The notes: generated by a model from the sequence alone, not told the origin. A stretch of 35,057 bases of DNA from Candidatus Odyssella sp. (GCA_016792765.1 JAEULD010000151.1:1-35057), one strand, 5' to 3'; counted from the first letter of the stretch, positions 8,763-16,863 are shown. Translations and numbers: made by a program.

Positions 8763-8775
8763 CGCCGGGGCTCGA

Positions 8776-8803
8776 TTGCGGCGGCCCGGGCCGCTGCTAG
8801 AAT
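8776..8803 (+). promoter_or_regulatory. Candidate internal promoter before the binding-protein gene
   Basis: TTGCGG (8776-8781) and TAGAAT (8798-8803) are separated by 16 bases; the -10 matches five of six positions. A small dyad (GGCCG, four A, CGGCC at 8812-8825) follows, close to the predicted transcript start. A separate promoter would let the binding protein be made in excess of the membrane complex. Confidence 0.4.
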
Positions 8804-8843
8804 GACTGCAAGGCCGAAAACGGCCGTGCAAGGGAGGTAGACG

Positions 8844-10013
8844 ATGAGAGCAAAGATTGCCGTCATGGGCCTCGCCATGGCCTTGCCGCTCGCCGGCGGA
8901 GCGAACGGCCAGGAGGTGCGCGGCGTCACCGCCACCGAAATCCGGCTCGGCACGCAGGACGATCTCTCCGGGCCGATCGTGTTCTGGGGCCAGCCGATGC
9001 GCAACGGGAAGATCCTGCGCATCGAGGAGCAGAACGCGAAAGGCGGCGTGCACGGCCGCAAGCTCGTGCTGATCGGCGAAGACAACGGCTACGATCCCAA
9101 GAAGGGCGTGCTGGCCGCGCAGAAGCTGATCCAGCAGGACAAGGTCTTCGCGATGGTCGGCGTGCTCGGCACGCCGATCGCGATGGCGACGATGCCGATC
9201 GTGCTCGAGGCGGGCGTGCCGTTCATGTATCCCGGCACGAATCACCGCGCGATGTTCGAGCCGTTCAACAAGCTGAAGTTCAGCATGGCCGCGCCCTACG
9301 ATCACCAGATGCGCGCGGCGGTGCAGCACATGATCGAGAAGCAGGGGCGGAAGAAGATCGCGATCATGTACCAGGACGACGAGTTCGGTAAGGAACTCCG
9401 CGAGGCGGCCGAGGCGCAGGCGAAGGCGTCGAACGTCCAGGTCGTGGCGCTCACCAGCTACAAGCGCGGCGACACGTCGTTTTCCTCGCAGGTGGCGCGC
9501 ATGCGCCAGGCCGAGCCCGACCTCATCGTCGCCGGCACGGTCGTGCGCGAGACGGCGGGCCTCGGCCTCGAGCTCAAGAAGGTCGGCTGGAAGGTCGACG
9601 TGCTCGCTTCCGCCGCCGCCTGCAACGCGGCGGTTCCCGGCATCGGCAAGGAGGCGGTCGACGGATTCTACGTCCAGTGCCAGTACGTGCCGTTCGCGGC
9701 CGAGGGCGAGTCGGAGGCGGTCAAGGCCTGGATGAAGCGGTATCAGGACCGGTTCGGCAAGCCCGCCGACGTGTCGGCCGCCATCGGCTACGACATGATG
9801 GAAATGACGATCCTCGGGCTCGAACGGGCCGGCAAGGATATCACGGTCGAGAAGTTCATCGCCGCGAGCGAGACGATCAAGAACTGGCAGAACATCTTCG
9901 GCTCGCCGCCGATGACGTTCGGCCCGGAGCGCCGCCTCGGCACGCGCGCCTTCGTGCTGACCCGGATCAAGGACGGCAAGTTCGCGCGCGTCACGGGCAC
10001 GCTGGGCGAGTGA
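8844..10013 (+). CDS. Periplasmic substrate-binding protein of the first Liv-type transporter
   Basis: A 389-residue protein with a Sec signal peptide (MRAKI, hydrophobic core, cleavage near GANGQ) and a mature part matching the Leu/Ile/Val-binding-protein-like periplasmic binding fold (Peripla_BP_6). It opens with EIRLGTQDDLSGP and has GGVHGRKLVLIGEDNGYDP, then LIQQDKVFAMVGVLGTP, and a second lobe beginning at KKIAIMYQDDEFGKE. The start has a strong GGGAGGT ribosome site 6 bases upstream. It delivers the substrate to LivHMGF encoded just before it. The pair Cys in SAAACNAAVPG and VQCQYVP may form a disulfide. The ligand is unknown. Confidence 0.92.
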   Translation: MRAKIAVMGLAMALPLAGGANGQEVRGVTATEIRLGTQDDLSGPIVFWGQPMRNGKILRIEEQNAKGGVHGRKLVLIGEDNGYDPKKGVLAAQKLIQQDKVFAMVGVLGTPIAMATMPIVLEAGVPFMYPGTNHRAMFEPFNKLKFSMAAPYDHQMRAAVQHMIEKQGRKKIAIMYQDDEFGKELREAAEAQAKASNVQVVALTSYKRGDTSFSSQVARMRQAEPDLIVAGTVVRETAGLGLELKKVGWKVDVLASAAACNAAVPGIGKEAVDGFYVQCQYVPFAAEGESEAVKAWMKRYQDRFGKPADVSAAIGYDMMEMTILGLERAGKDITVEKFIAASETIKNWQNIFGSPPMTFGPERRLGTRAFVLTRIKDGKFARVTGTLGE

Positions 10014-10025
10014 CGTTGCCTTCGC

Positions 10026-10051
10026 AGGGGCGGGTCGGGGGACCCGCCCCT
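10026..10051. terminator. Perfect 11-bp hairpin in a convergent gap
   Basis: AGGGGCGGGTC (10026-10036), a four-G loop and the exact complement (10041-10051) fill the 36-bp gap between the binding-protein gene and the convergent hydrolase gene, and reach into the hydrolase stop codon. It probably terminates both transcripts. The arm sequence also resembles the short GGGGCGGGT-type palindromes scattered in many environmental genomes, so a repeat origin is possible. Confidence 0.65.
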
Positions 10052-11222
10052 ACGATTCGATCAGCTTGCGCCGCACGAGCCAGTCCCGGATCGCGGCGAC
10101 GGCTTCGGCGCATTTGTCGGGCTGATTGAAATAGTAGTGATTGGCGCCCTCGATCACCCTGTGCTCCTTCTCCGACCGGATCGCGGCGAGGAAGCGCCGG
10201 TTGTGATGGGGCAGGCAGCCGTCGTCGGCGCCGTTCTCGATCACGAGCACCGGAACCGAAATGCGCGCCGCGCTGGCCGGCCCGTCGGCGTTCGAGCGGT
10301 CGCAGCTCCATTGCGATAGCCAGCTGCGCAGCGAGGAAAACCGCGCGAGCCCGGCCGGCGCGTCGTTGACCATCCTGGGGTCGCCCATCAGGCACCAGCC
10401 CGGGCGGCGCGCGTTCGGCTCGATCGCGGCGTCGAGCCAGGCCGGGTCGGCCATGGTCCCGTGCACGACGAAGCAGTGCTCGAAATTGGGCTCGCCGCGC
10501 TTGCGGGCGGCGCGCAGCTGGCTTTCGACGCGCTCGGTGATGCGCCGGTTGCGCGCGATCTGCGCCTCGCGGTAGCGCGCGAGGAAATCCTGGGAATAGG
10601 GCGGCTTCGGCGCATCGGGGCCGAAGAGATTGAGCGAGGGGTCGCGCGAAAGCGGCTTCGATTCGTCGAGAATCGAGGGGTCCATCCACTCGGTCAGCGT
10701 CTTGGCGCGGCTCGTGTGCGCGGCCAGCAGCATGATCGCGTCGGCCTTCTGCAATTTCGCCCGCGTGAGATCGGGCGGGTCGCCGGCGGGCGTGCCCGTG
10801 ACGGTCGGGCTCTCGGCCTGCGACTGGTAGAAGGTCGAGAGCGAGCCGCCGCCGCTCCAGCCGCCCAGGATCACGCGCTCGTAGCCGAATTTCTCGCGCG
10901 CGTGGCGGACGCAGGCGCCGAGATCGAGCGCCACCTTCTCCATGATGAGCGCGGTGTCGTTGCGCGGATACCGGCTGTTGCAGGAGATGACGTGCAGCCC
11001 GGCGCGCGCCAGCGCGGTGGGCAGCGGCAGATACTGCGTACCGCCGATCGGGTGCATGAAGACGACGACGGTCTTGGACTCCACCCCGGCCGGACGCAGC
11101 CGCTGGCCCTCGATCACCACCGTGCCGATCTCGCCGGCATAGGTTTCCTTGATCGGCTGCTCTTCCTTGAAGACGATGAGAAACGGCTCGCGCGCGTAGT
11201 CGAAGGAGCGGGAGGACTGCAT
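10050..11222 (-). CDS. Alpha/beta hydrolase, possible carboxylesterase
   Basis: A 390-residue protein from the ATG at 11222, or 394 residues from the in-frame GTG at 11234; neither has a strong ribosome site. The alpha/beta-hydrolase core is clear: the oxyanion region VVVFMHPIGGTQYLP (about 52-66), the nucleophile elbow GGWSGGG with Ser123, a candidate acid in VIENGADDGCLP, and the catalytic His in IEGANHYYF near the C-terminus. A large insertion between the nucleophile and the acid (about residues 140-290) forms a cap domain. No signal peptide is seen. It lies about 90 bases downstream of the VOC gene on the same strand and is probably co-transcribed with it. The substrate is unknown. Confidence 0.82.
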   Translation of the reverse strand: MQSSRSFDYAREPFLIVFKEEQPIKETYAGEIGTVVIEGQRLRPAGVESKTVVVFMHPIGGTQYLPLPTALARAGLHVISCNSRYPRNDTALIMEKVALDLGACVRHAREKFGYERVILGGWSGGGSLSTFYQSQAESPTVTGTPAGDPPDLTRAKLQKADAIMLLAAHTSRAKTLTEWMDPSILDESKPLSRDPSLNLFGPDAPKPPYSQDFLARYREAQIARNRRITERVESQLRAARKRGEPNFEHCFVVHGTMADPAWLDAAIEPNARRPGWCLMGDPRMVNDAPAGLARFSSLRSWLSQWSCDRSNADGPASAARISVPVLVIENGADDGCLPHHNRRFLAAIRSEKEHRVIEGANHYYFNQPDKCAEAVAAIRDWLVRRKLIES

Positions 11223-11245
11223 CGTGGTTTTCACGCTTTCATCGC

Positions 11246-11271
11246 CTGGCGGCGGGTCCCCGGCCCGCCAG
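11246..11271 (-). other. Imperfect hairpin between VOC and hydrolase genes
   Basis: CTGGCGG (11246-11252) and its complement CCGCCAG (11265-11271) can form a 7-bp stem with a 12-base loop in the short gap upstream of the hydrolase gene. Its inner part shares GGCGGGTCCCC-like bases with the hairpin at 10026-10051. It may be an attenuator, or only GC-rich chance pairing. Confidence 0.25.
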
Positions 11272-11320
11272 TGGTGCCGAAAGCCCCGCGTCCGAGATCG
11301 GTGCGGTGGAGGCGCCGCTT

Positions 11321-11881
11321 CTACGCGGCGCTCGCGGGCTTGAGCTTCAGTTTCCCGGCCTTGATCGGCGCGGTGTCGCGGTCCCACGCCTGCATCGCGC
11401 CCTGGGCCTTCGCGCGCTCTTCGCCCAGGATGCGGTCGTGGGCCGGCTCGCGCCAGGTGATCTCGATCTGGATGCCGTTGGGGTCCCAGGCATAGATGGA
11501 TTTCACGAAATGGTGGTCGATCGGGCCGTGGTTCTCGACGCCGTTCTCGCGGAAGCGGCGCCGGAAGTCCTCGAGATCGGCCTCGGTCGCAACCTCGAAG
11601 GCGATGTGCAGGTTGAAGCCGGACTTCTTCTTGAAACGCGATTCGTCGGCCGAGTCGGGCAGATCGAAGAACGCCACGTAGCTGCCGTCGCCCATCTCGA
11701 AGAACAGGTGCATGTATTTCAGCGGTGCGCCGGTGCCGGGCTCTTCGTCGAACGACAGCGCGGCGGCCAGCGGCAGGCCGAGCACGCCCTCGTAGAAGCG
11801 CCGCGTTTCGGCGGCGTCGCGGCACCGGAAGGCCGTGTGGTGGACGCCGCGGATTTTCGGAACGGGCTTTGCCGCCGTCAT
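11321..11881 (-). CDS. VOC superfamily protein (glyoxalase/extradiol dioxygenase fold)
   Basis: A 186-residue protein with paired beta-alpha-beta-beta-beta modules. The probable metal triad is His15 (RGVHHTAFRC), His92 (FNLHIAF) and Glu140 (GIQIEITW), as in type I extradiol dioxygenases and glyoxalase I. The segment YMHLFFEMGDGSYVAFFDLPD is shared almost phrase for phrase with the second VOC protein at 32745-33254, so the two are paralogues. The ATG at 11881 is supported by an AAGGA site 9 bases upstream; an ATG nine codons earlier is not. It probably performs a metal-dependent step in the breakdown of an aromatic or related compound, but the reaction is not determinable here. A Lys-rich C-terminal tail follows the second module. 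Confidence 0.85.
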   Translation of the reverse strand: MTAAKPVPKIRGVHHTAFRCRDAAETRRFYEGVLGLPLAAALSFDEEPGTGAPLKYMHLFFEMGDGSYVAFFDLPDSADESRFKKKSGFNLHIAFEVATEADLEDFRRRFRENGVENHGPIDHHFVKSIYAWDPNGIQIEITWREPAHDRILGEERAKAQGAMQAWDRDTAPIKAGKLKLKPASAA

Positions 11882-11910
11882 GGCTCGAATCCTTCGGATG
11901 GCCTGCAAGA

Positions 11911-11940
11911 ATTATCCATCGGCCGCCCGCCCGCTGTCCA
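11911..11940 (-). promoter_or_regulatory. Candidate promoter of the VOC-hydrolase operon
   Basis: On the minus strand TGGACA (11940-11935) is followed after 18 bases by GATAAT (11916-11911). Each hexamer matches five of six consensus positions, about 30 bases upstream of the VOC start. This is one of the better promoter-like matches in the window. Confidence 0.5.
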
Positions 11941-11988
11941 TGCCGCCGGCGCAGGGCAAGAACGGCCGCGCGGCGAAGGCCCGGCGGC

Positions 11989-14589
11989 TCACTCGCAGGC
12001 CGGCCAGCAGTCGCGGTAGGGCGGCAGCTCCTCGAGAAAGCTCATATTGCCCGCGGCTCGCTGGCCCAGCGCGCGCTGGCGGAGCGCGAGGCGGGCGCGC
12101 TCGGCGGCGCCGTGCTCGACCGCGCGCCGGATCGCCGCCAACAGCGCATCGGAGTCGACGCTGGCGGCCGAGCCGATGCAGGCGATGCCCAGCTCGCCGG
12201 CGAGATCCCGGATCTTCGCGCCGCGCGGAATGCACACGGGCACCGAACCCGCCAGAACCGACTGGATCGCGAAATGATAGCGCTGGCCGAGCGTCACGCT
12301 GGCGTGCCGGAGCAGCGCCACGGCCTCGTCGGGGCTGAAATACGCGTTGGGCACCACCGCGGCGGCGATGCCCAGCCGTGCCGCCATGTCCCGCGCCGCC
12401 GCGTGATCGAAGAATTCGCCGTCGCGGCATTCGTTGTCGAGGAATCCCACCTGGAGCCCTTCCAGCGCGGCGGCACGCGCGATGGCGTCCGCGATCGCGC
12501 GCTTCGCCGCGTCGCTGTCGCGCCACAGCATGTTGACGACGTTGGCGACCAGCAACGGGCGGGCGGGGTCGATGCCGAGCCTGCGCCAGGTCTCTTCGGC
12601 CCAGCGCCGGCGGTCGCGCCGCGGCGCGTAGAGCCACGCCCAGTCCGCGCCGACGCGGATCCGGGCCGGCTCGATGCCGAGGTCGAGCAGCGCCGCCCGG
12701 CAGGCCTCCGAGCGCACGGTCCACGAGCGGATCGGTCCGAACGCCGCACGGAACAGCGCGCGCCCGTCCTCGGTCTGCAGCGGCTCCACGCCCACGCCGA
12801 CGGCGTCGACCGGCAGGCGATGGCGGTGGAAGTGGTCAAGGCGCGGCGCGAGAAAGCGGAGCGGCCAGTGCACGCCTTCGGCGTCGGTCACCGGCGTGCC
12901 GCCGACCAGGAGGCCCGGCATCATGGCATCCGCGTTTTCGTTGCCGCCTTCGTCGACCGGCAGGTAGCGATGCCGCGCCGGATAGGGCTCGCGGCAGCGC
13001 GCGGATTCGGGGAACAGCGCCACATCGAGCGCGATCGCGTCCGGCAGCCGGCTCCAGAACGATTGCGCCATGAGCTCGTCGCCGATGTTGCCGGCGCCGA
13101 GCCCGAGGCCGATCTGGAAGGCGCGTACGCGGTCCGGTGCGGCAAGCCGCGCCTTGGCCTTGCCGAGCTCGCGGTCGCGCAGCGCCAAGCGCTCGCGCAA
13201 CGACGCGATCTCGGCCATGTGCTGCCCGGCGATCCGCGCGGCTTCGTCGAGCGAAGCGAGCCGCTCGTGCGCCGCCGTTTCGAACATGGCCCGCGCCGCG
13301 CTCTGCTCGCGATAGGCCAGTTCGCCCCGCAAGACCGTCTCGAGCCGCTCTTCGCGATCGCGCTGGACCGCGCGGTAGGAGCGGCTCGCATCGTCGAGCA
13401 TTTCGCGCGTGCCGGCGGGCGTCTCGTCGAGCGCCACGATGGCCGGCGCGGTTCGCTGCCCGTCCAGCGCGCTTCGGAGCGCGGCCGCAACCGCGGTCAC
13501 GGGAATGCTCTCGACGCACAGCGCGTGGCCGAGCATGCAGTCCCAGTCGCAGCCGAAGCAGGGCAGCGGATGGACGATTCCGGCCGCGCCCGGCGCCCAA
13601 GGCGCGTAGCTCGGCCAGCGGCCGCCGCCGCCGAAAATGCCCACGCCGGGAACCTCGTGCGCCTGCGCCAGGTGCATCAAGCCCGAATCGTTGCCGAGCC
13701 AGGCGCGGGATTCGGCGAGAAGGGCCGCGACCGTCGCAAGATCCGCAGGCGCGCCGGCAAAGATCGCGTTCGGCGTGCCGCCGAGCGCGGCCGCGACGCG
13801 CGCGAGCACCCCGGCTTCCTCGGCCGAGCCGATCAGCACGGCCGGCCGCCCGGCGGCGCGCAGGGCCGCCGCGAAATTCGCCTCGGGCCAGCGCTTGAGC
13901 CGGGCGGCCTCGTTGCCGCCGGGAAAGCACGCGACGAATCCGCCCGGCTCCAAGCCGGATTCGCGCAGAAACGCGCGGGCCCGTTCCCGCGGCGCGGCGG
14001 CGACGCTCCAGCGCGGAGCGGGCACGGGCTCGATCGCGAACGCGCCCAGCAGATGGCGGTACCGCTCGCGCTCCCGGAGGCGCGGCGGCACGGCGATGCG
14101 ATGGATCGGGTGCCACGCCAGGCCGAAATCGCGCAGCAGGATGCGTGCGAGCGCTTCGCGCTGCGGTTCGGTGGCCACGTGGCAGGAAACCGCCGCACGC
14201 GGCCGGCAAAGCGCGGCGACGAAAGGAGCGAACCACAGCGGACGATGGCCGGCATCGATCAGCACGTCGGCGGCCAGTCCGGCGAGCGCGGCCGCGACCG
14301 GCTTCAGCGCCGCCCCGAGCGGCTCGGACGGCTCGTGCCATCGATGCGGGTCGAAGGCCAAGCCGATCGCCCTCGCGGGCGGCGCCGGAAGCAGGTCCGC
14401 GACGGCGGCGAAGTCCGCGCGGCACACGAGCGTGGTCCGCTCGCGGTGTCCGGCTGCGGCCAAGGCGAGAAGCACCTCGCCGGTCAAGACCAGATCGCCG
14501 AGGCCGCCCATTTGCAGCAGAACGATCCGGTCGCCGGGTCCGATCCGCCCGATCGGGCCGCCGCCTTCGCCCATGGCGCCGCTGTCCAT
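11989..14589 (-). CDS. Fusion of GT9 (heptosyltransferase-like) glycosyltransferase and polysaccharide pyruvyl transferase
   Basis: An 866-residue protein with two enzyme domains. Residues about 20-375 are GT9-like: LLQMGGLGDLVLTGEVLLAL (25-43), the nucleotide-sugar region CFPGGNEAARLKRWPEANF (221-239) and LGNDSGLMHLAQA (298-310), followed by a Cys cluster CFGCDWDCMLGHALC (344-358). Residues about 390-485 are Glu/Arg/Ala-rich and probably helical or coiled coil. Residues about 490-855 match polysaccharide pyruvyl transferase (CsaB-like): GLGLGAGNIGDELM (494-507), VGADWAWLYAP (646-656) and TLGQRYHFAIQSVLAGSVPV (766-785). Such enzymes add ketal pyruvate from phosphoenolpyruvate to sugars. The protein would thus both transfer a sugar and pyruvylate a glycan. 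It starts 10 bases after the stop of the GH130-like gene. There is no membrane segment, so a cytoplasmic site is expected. Domain calls are firm; the fusion is unusual in my experience. Confidence 0.85.
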   Translation of the reverse strand: MDSGAMGEGGGPIGRIGPGDRIVLLQMGGLGDLVLTGEVLLALAAAGHRERTTLVCRADFAAVADLLPAPPARAIGLAFDPHRWHEPSEPLGAALKPVAAALAGLAADVLIDAGHRPLWFAPFVAALCRPRAAVSCHVATEPQREALARILLRDFGLAWHPIHRIAVPPRLRERERYRHLLGAFAIEPVPAPRWSVAAAPRERARAFLRESGLEPGGFVACFPGGNEAARLKRWPEANFAAALRAAGRPAVLIGSAEEAGVLARVAAALGGTPNAIFAGAPADLATVAALLAESRAWLGNDSGLMHLAQAHEVPGVGIFGGGGRWPSYAPWAPGAAGIVHPLPCFGCDWDCMLGHALCVESIPVTAVAAALRSALDGQRTAPAIVALDETPAGTREMLDDASRSYRAVQRDREERLETVLRGELAYREQSAARAMFETAAHERLASLDEAARIAGQHMAEIASLRERLALRDRELGKAKARLAAPDRVRAFQIGLGLGAGNIGDELMAQSFWSRLPDAIALDVALFPESARCREPYPARHRYLPVDEGGNENADAMMPGLLVGGTPVTDAEGVHWPLRFLAPRLDHFHRHRLPVDAVGVGVEPLQTEDGRALFRAAFGPIRSWTVRSEACRAALLDLGIEPARIRVGADWAWLYAPRRDRRRWAEETWRRLGIDPARPLLVANVVNMLWRDSDAAKRAIADAIARAAALEGLQVGFLDNECRDGEFFDHAAARDMAARLGIAAAVVPNAYFSPDEAVALLRHASVTLGQRYHFAIQSVLAGSVPVCIPRGAKIRDLAGELGIACIGSAASVDSDALLAAIRRAVEHGAAERARLALRQRALGQRAAGNMSFLEELPPYRDCWPACE

Positions 14590-14599
14590 CGCGGCGCCC

Positions 14600-15598
14600 C
14601 TAATCGACCGCCGCCAGCGGCCGCATCGCCGCTTCCACCTCGGCGGCGGAAAGACGTGCGATCGCGGCGCGCGCGTCGTTGATGCCGTAGCTGATCAGCC
14701 AAGTGCCGTCGCGGTAGGCCGCGCCGCAGGGATAGACGACGGCGCCGACATGCGGATTGAGGCGGTCGCCGAGCGTGTCGGATCCGAGCGGGTTCTCGAG
14801 CCGCAGCGGGTGCAACGGCGCGTCCGTCGGCCGGAACGGAAACGCGGCGCCGAACCGGTAGACGGCGGCCGCGTAGTCGTAGCCGAGCGGGGTGGGGTAA
14901 ACCGTGTGGCAGAACGCATAGTAACCGTCGCCGAGGCGCTGCGGCGGCGCGCCGCCTCGCAACTCGCCGTATCGCAGCGCGAAGTCCCCGAGGTCCCACG
15001 GCGCCGCATGGCGCGGGCGCAGCTCGATCTCCGCGGCCTCGCCGCACGCGACGTCGAGAATCGCCTGCTGCATCGGCGAATACAGCGCCCGGAGCGGATC
15101 GTCGCCGAAGAAGGTCCAGTTCTTCTCGATCGGCCGACGGTCGCCCGCGAGACGCAGCTCGCGCGCGGGCCCGCACGGCATCAGCGTGCCGCCGTCGAGC
15201 TCGGCGACGAACTGGACATTGGGCTGCGGATCCCAGCCGGAATTCCAATAGACGAACAGGCGCCCCGCGAGCCGGTAAAGGCGCGGATCGGCAAACCACG
15301 AAAGCACGGCGTCCGGATAGGTGCGCCCCTCGGCGAAGCGAATCGCATCGCACAGCGGCACGGCCGAGCCGGGCTCGACGCGCAACCGGCCGTCCAGGCG
15401 GCAGATCGCGATCCGCCGGAGGCCGTCGGCGCCGACCATGCGATAGGCGAACAGCCAGCCCGGCCCGTCGGCGAGAAGCGCCGGATTGAACGCGCGCAAC
15501 GGCCCGCGCCCGGCGAGATCGCGCCATGCCGCCGGCAGCAGTTCTTCGGCCGAAAAATGCACGGTTCGCGGTGCGGCTCTGGGCAAGGCTCGAGTCAC
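14600..15598 (-). CDS. GH130-like five-bladed beta-propeller protein
   Basis: A 332-residue protein with the pattern of glycoside hydrolase family 130 phosphorylases and related beta-propeller proteins. It shows FNPALLADGPGWLFAYRMVG near residue 37, ADPRLYRLAGRLFVYWN (the usual EDPR region), IEKNWTFFGDD (the usual KNW/lfp region), FCHTVYPTPLGYDY, and a final blade YPCGAAYRDGTWLISYGIND. GH130 enzymes phosphorolyse or hydrolyse mannosides. The catalytic residue cannot be assigned here without alignment, so a non-catalytic sugar-binding role is possible. The start is GTG at 15598 without a clear ribosome site and is therefore uncertain. The gene sits between two glycosyltransferase genes and probably trims or senses the glycan they make. 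Confidence 0.6.
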   Translation of the reverse strand: MTRALPRAAPRTVHFSAEELLPAAWRDLAGRGPLRAFNPALLADGPGWLFAYRMVGADGLRRIAICRLDGRLRVEPGSAVPLCDAIRFAEGRTYPDAVLSWFADPRLYRLAGRLFVYWNSGWDPQPNVQFVAELDGGTLMPCGPARELRLAGDRRPIEKNWTFFGDDPLRALYSPMQQAILDVACGEAAEIELRPRHAAPWDLGDFALRYGELRGGAPPQRLGDGYYAFCHTVYPTPLGYDYAAAVYRFGAAFPFRPTDAPLHPLRLENPLGSDTLGDRLNPHVGAVVYPCGAAYRDGTWLISYGINDARAAIARLSAAEVEAAMRPLAAVD

Positions 15599-15666
15599 CG
15601 TCGCGGTGGTGGAAGCCGGAGTTCCCTATCACAAGGTGTCGTCGAAATCTGTCTCGCGGGCACACG

Positions 15667-16080
15667 ATGCGGAGCATTTCGGATCGGCCCACCGCAGCCG
15701 CTCTGCGCGCCGAGGTCTCGCCGCGCCCGAGCTTCGAAGACAAGAGCCGGCGCCTGCTGCGCCTCGGGATCGCGCAACGATCCTACCCGATCGAGGCCAA
15801 CGAGGCGTCGCGGCGGCAGATCTCGCAGCCGCTCGCCATTCCGCCGGGCGCGTCGGTCGTGCGCGTCGAGGCCATGCCGCCCGCAAAGCTATTCGGCCGG
15901 CGTGCGCCGCCCCTGTGGCGCCTCGGCCCGCAGCCACCCGAACATGCGGATACGGTCGCCCTCGATCGGCCCGGATTTCGCGATGGTCTCGGCAAACAGG
16001 CCGCGCAGGCAGTATCCCGGCCGGCGCGCGTTGAGCCTGATCCAGGCTGCCTTGAAATAGAGCCAGCGCCAGAACAGTGA
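15667..16080 (+). CDS. Possible small gene of unknown function, partly antisense to the GT2 gene
   Basis: A plus-strand frame of 137 residues begins in the 290-bp gap between two minus-strand genes and runs 192 bases antisense into the end of the GT2 gene. In the gap part (15667-15890) its codons show the high third-position G+C expected of real genes here (about 87% by my count, with a lower second position). No good ribosome site is visible and I recognise no family; the frame continues upstream to 15526. It may be a real small gene, the remains of a lost gene, or a by-product of base composition. If it is false, the 290-bp gap holds nothing else that I can name. Confidence 0.22.
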   Translation: MRSISDRPTAAALRAEVSPRPSFEDKSRRLLRLGIAQRSYPIEANEASRRQISQPLAIPPGASVVRVEAMPPAKLFGRRAPPLWRLGPQPPEHADTVALDRPGFRDGLGKQAAQAVSRPARVEPDPGCLEIEPAPEQ

Positions 16081-16863
16081 CCGCGGCGGCGCCGCGCGTG
16101 CGGCGTGCCGCATCTGATAGTGGTGATCGCTGATCGCCTGCACGAAATAGGGCGAGACCTTGCCGTAATGCCGGACCTGGACCGCCACCGCTTCGGCGTA
16201 GAGTTTCGGCAGGCCCGCCACGGTCTTGGCATTCTCGTGCCAGCGATTGCCGGAGATGTCGCGATCGAACGCGGCGAATTTCGCGCCGGCGCGGGCCAGG
16301 CGGACCCACAGCTCGTAGTCCATCACGTAGTGAAGCGATCGATCGACTCCGCCCGCCCGCCGGTAGGACTCGCGCCGGAAATAGACGGAGGGTTGCGCCA
16401 CGTAGCCGTTCGCGAAGAAAGCGCGCCGGGCGTCCGTAGCCGGGCCGATCGGCATCGTGGGATAGTCGCGCAGACGCGCCCCGGCTTCGTCGATGTAATG
16501 CCCTCGCCCGAAAACCACGTCGGCGTCCGGCCGCCGCGCGATCGCGTCCGCGGCGGCGAACAGCGCGCCGTTGCATTGGATGTCGTCCGAGTTGAGCCAG
16601 GCGAGCCATTCCTTGGTGGCGCGCGCGAACCCTTTCTCGATCGCGTGCGCCTGGCCTTCGTCTCGCTCGCTCGTCCACACGATACGGTTGCCGTACCGGC
16701 GCAGCCGTTCCACGGTGTCGTCGGACGAACCGCCATCGACGACGATGATCTCGACGTTCGGATAGGCCTGGTCGAGAACGCTGCGCAGGGCGTCGTCGAT
16801 GAAGCGGCCCTGGTTGAGGGACGGAACGACGATCGAAAAGCCCGGGAGACCGGCGCCGGCCAT
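15889..16863 (-). CDS. Family 2 glycosyltransferase
   Basis: A 324-residue GT2 (GT-A fold) enzyme. The N-terminus shows SIVVPSLNQGRFIDDALRSVL (10-30), the nucleotide-binding VVDGGSSDDT (41-50), the metal-binding NSDD (91-94), and MDYELWVRLARAG (181-193), which usually lies close to the catalytic base. The last 60 residues are basic and aromatic (WRWLYFKAAWIRLNARR) and may dock on the membrane. The ATG at 16863 has an AAGGAG site 10 bases upstream. The GT2 half of the fusion at 19114-21468 is strikingly similar in the first 100 residues, so the two are paralogues. It probably adds a sugar to a surface glycan; donor and acceptor are unknown. Confidence 0.9.
   Translation of the reverse strand: MAGAGLPGFSIVVPSLNQGRFIDDALRSVLDQAYPNVEIIVVDGGSSDDTVERLRRYGNRIVWTSERDEGQAHAIEKGFARATKEWLAWLNSDDIQCNGALFAAADAIARRPDADVVFGRGHYIDEAGARLRDYPTMPIGPATDARRAFFANGYVAQPSVYFRRESYRRAGGVDRSLHYVMDYELWVRLARAGAKFAAFDRDISGNRWHENAKTVAGLPKLYAEAVAVQVRHYGKVSPYFVQAISDHHYQMRHAARAAPPRSLFWRWLYFKAAWIRLNARRPGYCLRGLFAETIAKSGPIEGDRIRMFGWLRAEAPQGRRTPAE

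Noticed and set aside
6873-9329. 818-codon minus-strand frame opposite the acyl-CoA ligase gene
   Set aside because: High-GC shadow: low-complexity product rich in Arg, Ala, His and Asp, while the plus strand shows complete ANL motifs.
11223-11825. Upstream extension of the alpha/beta hydrolase frame
   Set aside because: The frame stays open through the VOC gene, but the extension is an Arg/Pro-rich shadow; the hydrolase core begins after the ATG at 11222.
11725-14682. 985-codon plus-strand frame opposite the GT9-pyruvyl transferase gene
   Set aside because: Low-complexity Arg/Ala/Gly product; the minus strand carries motifs of two enzyme families in one continuous frame.
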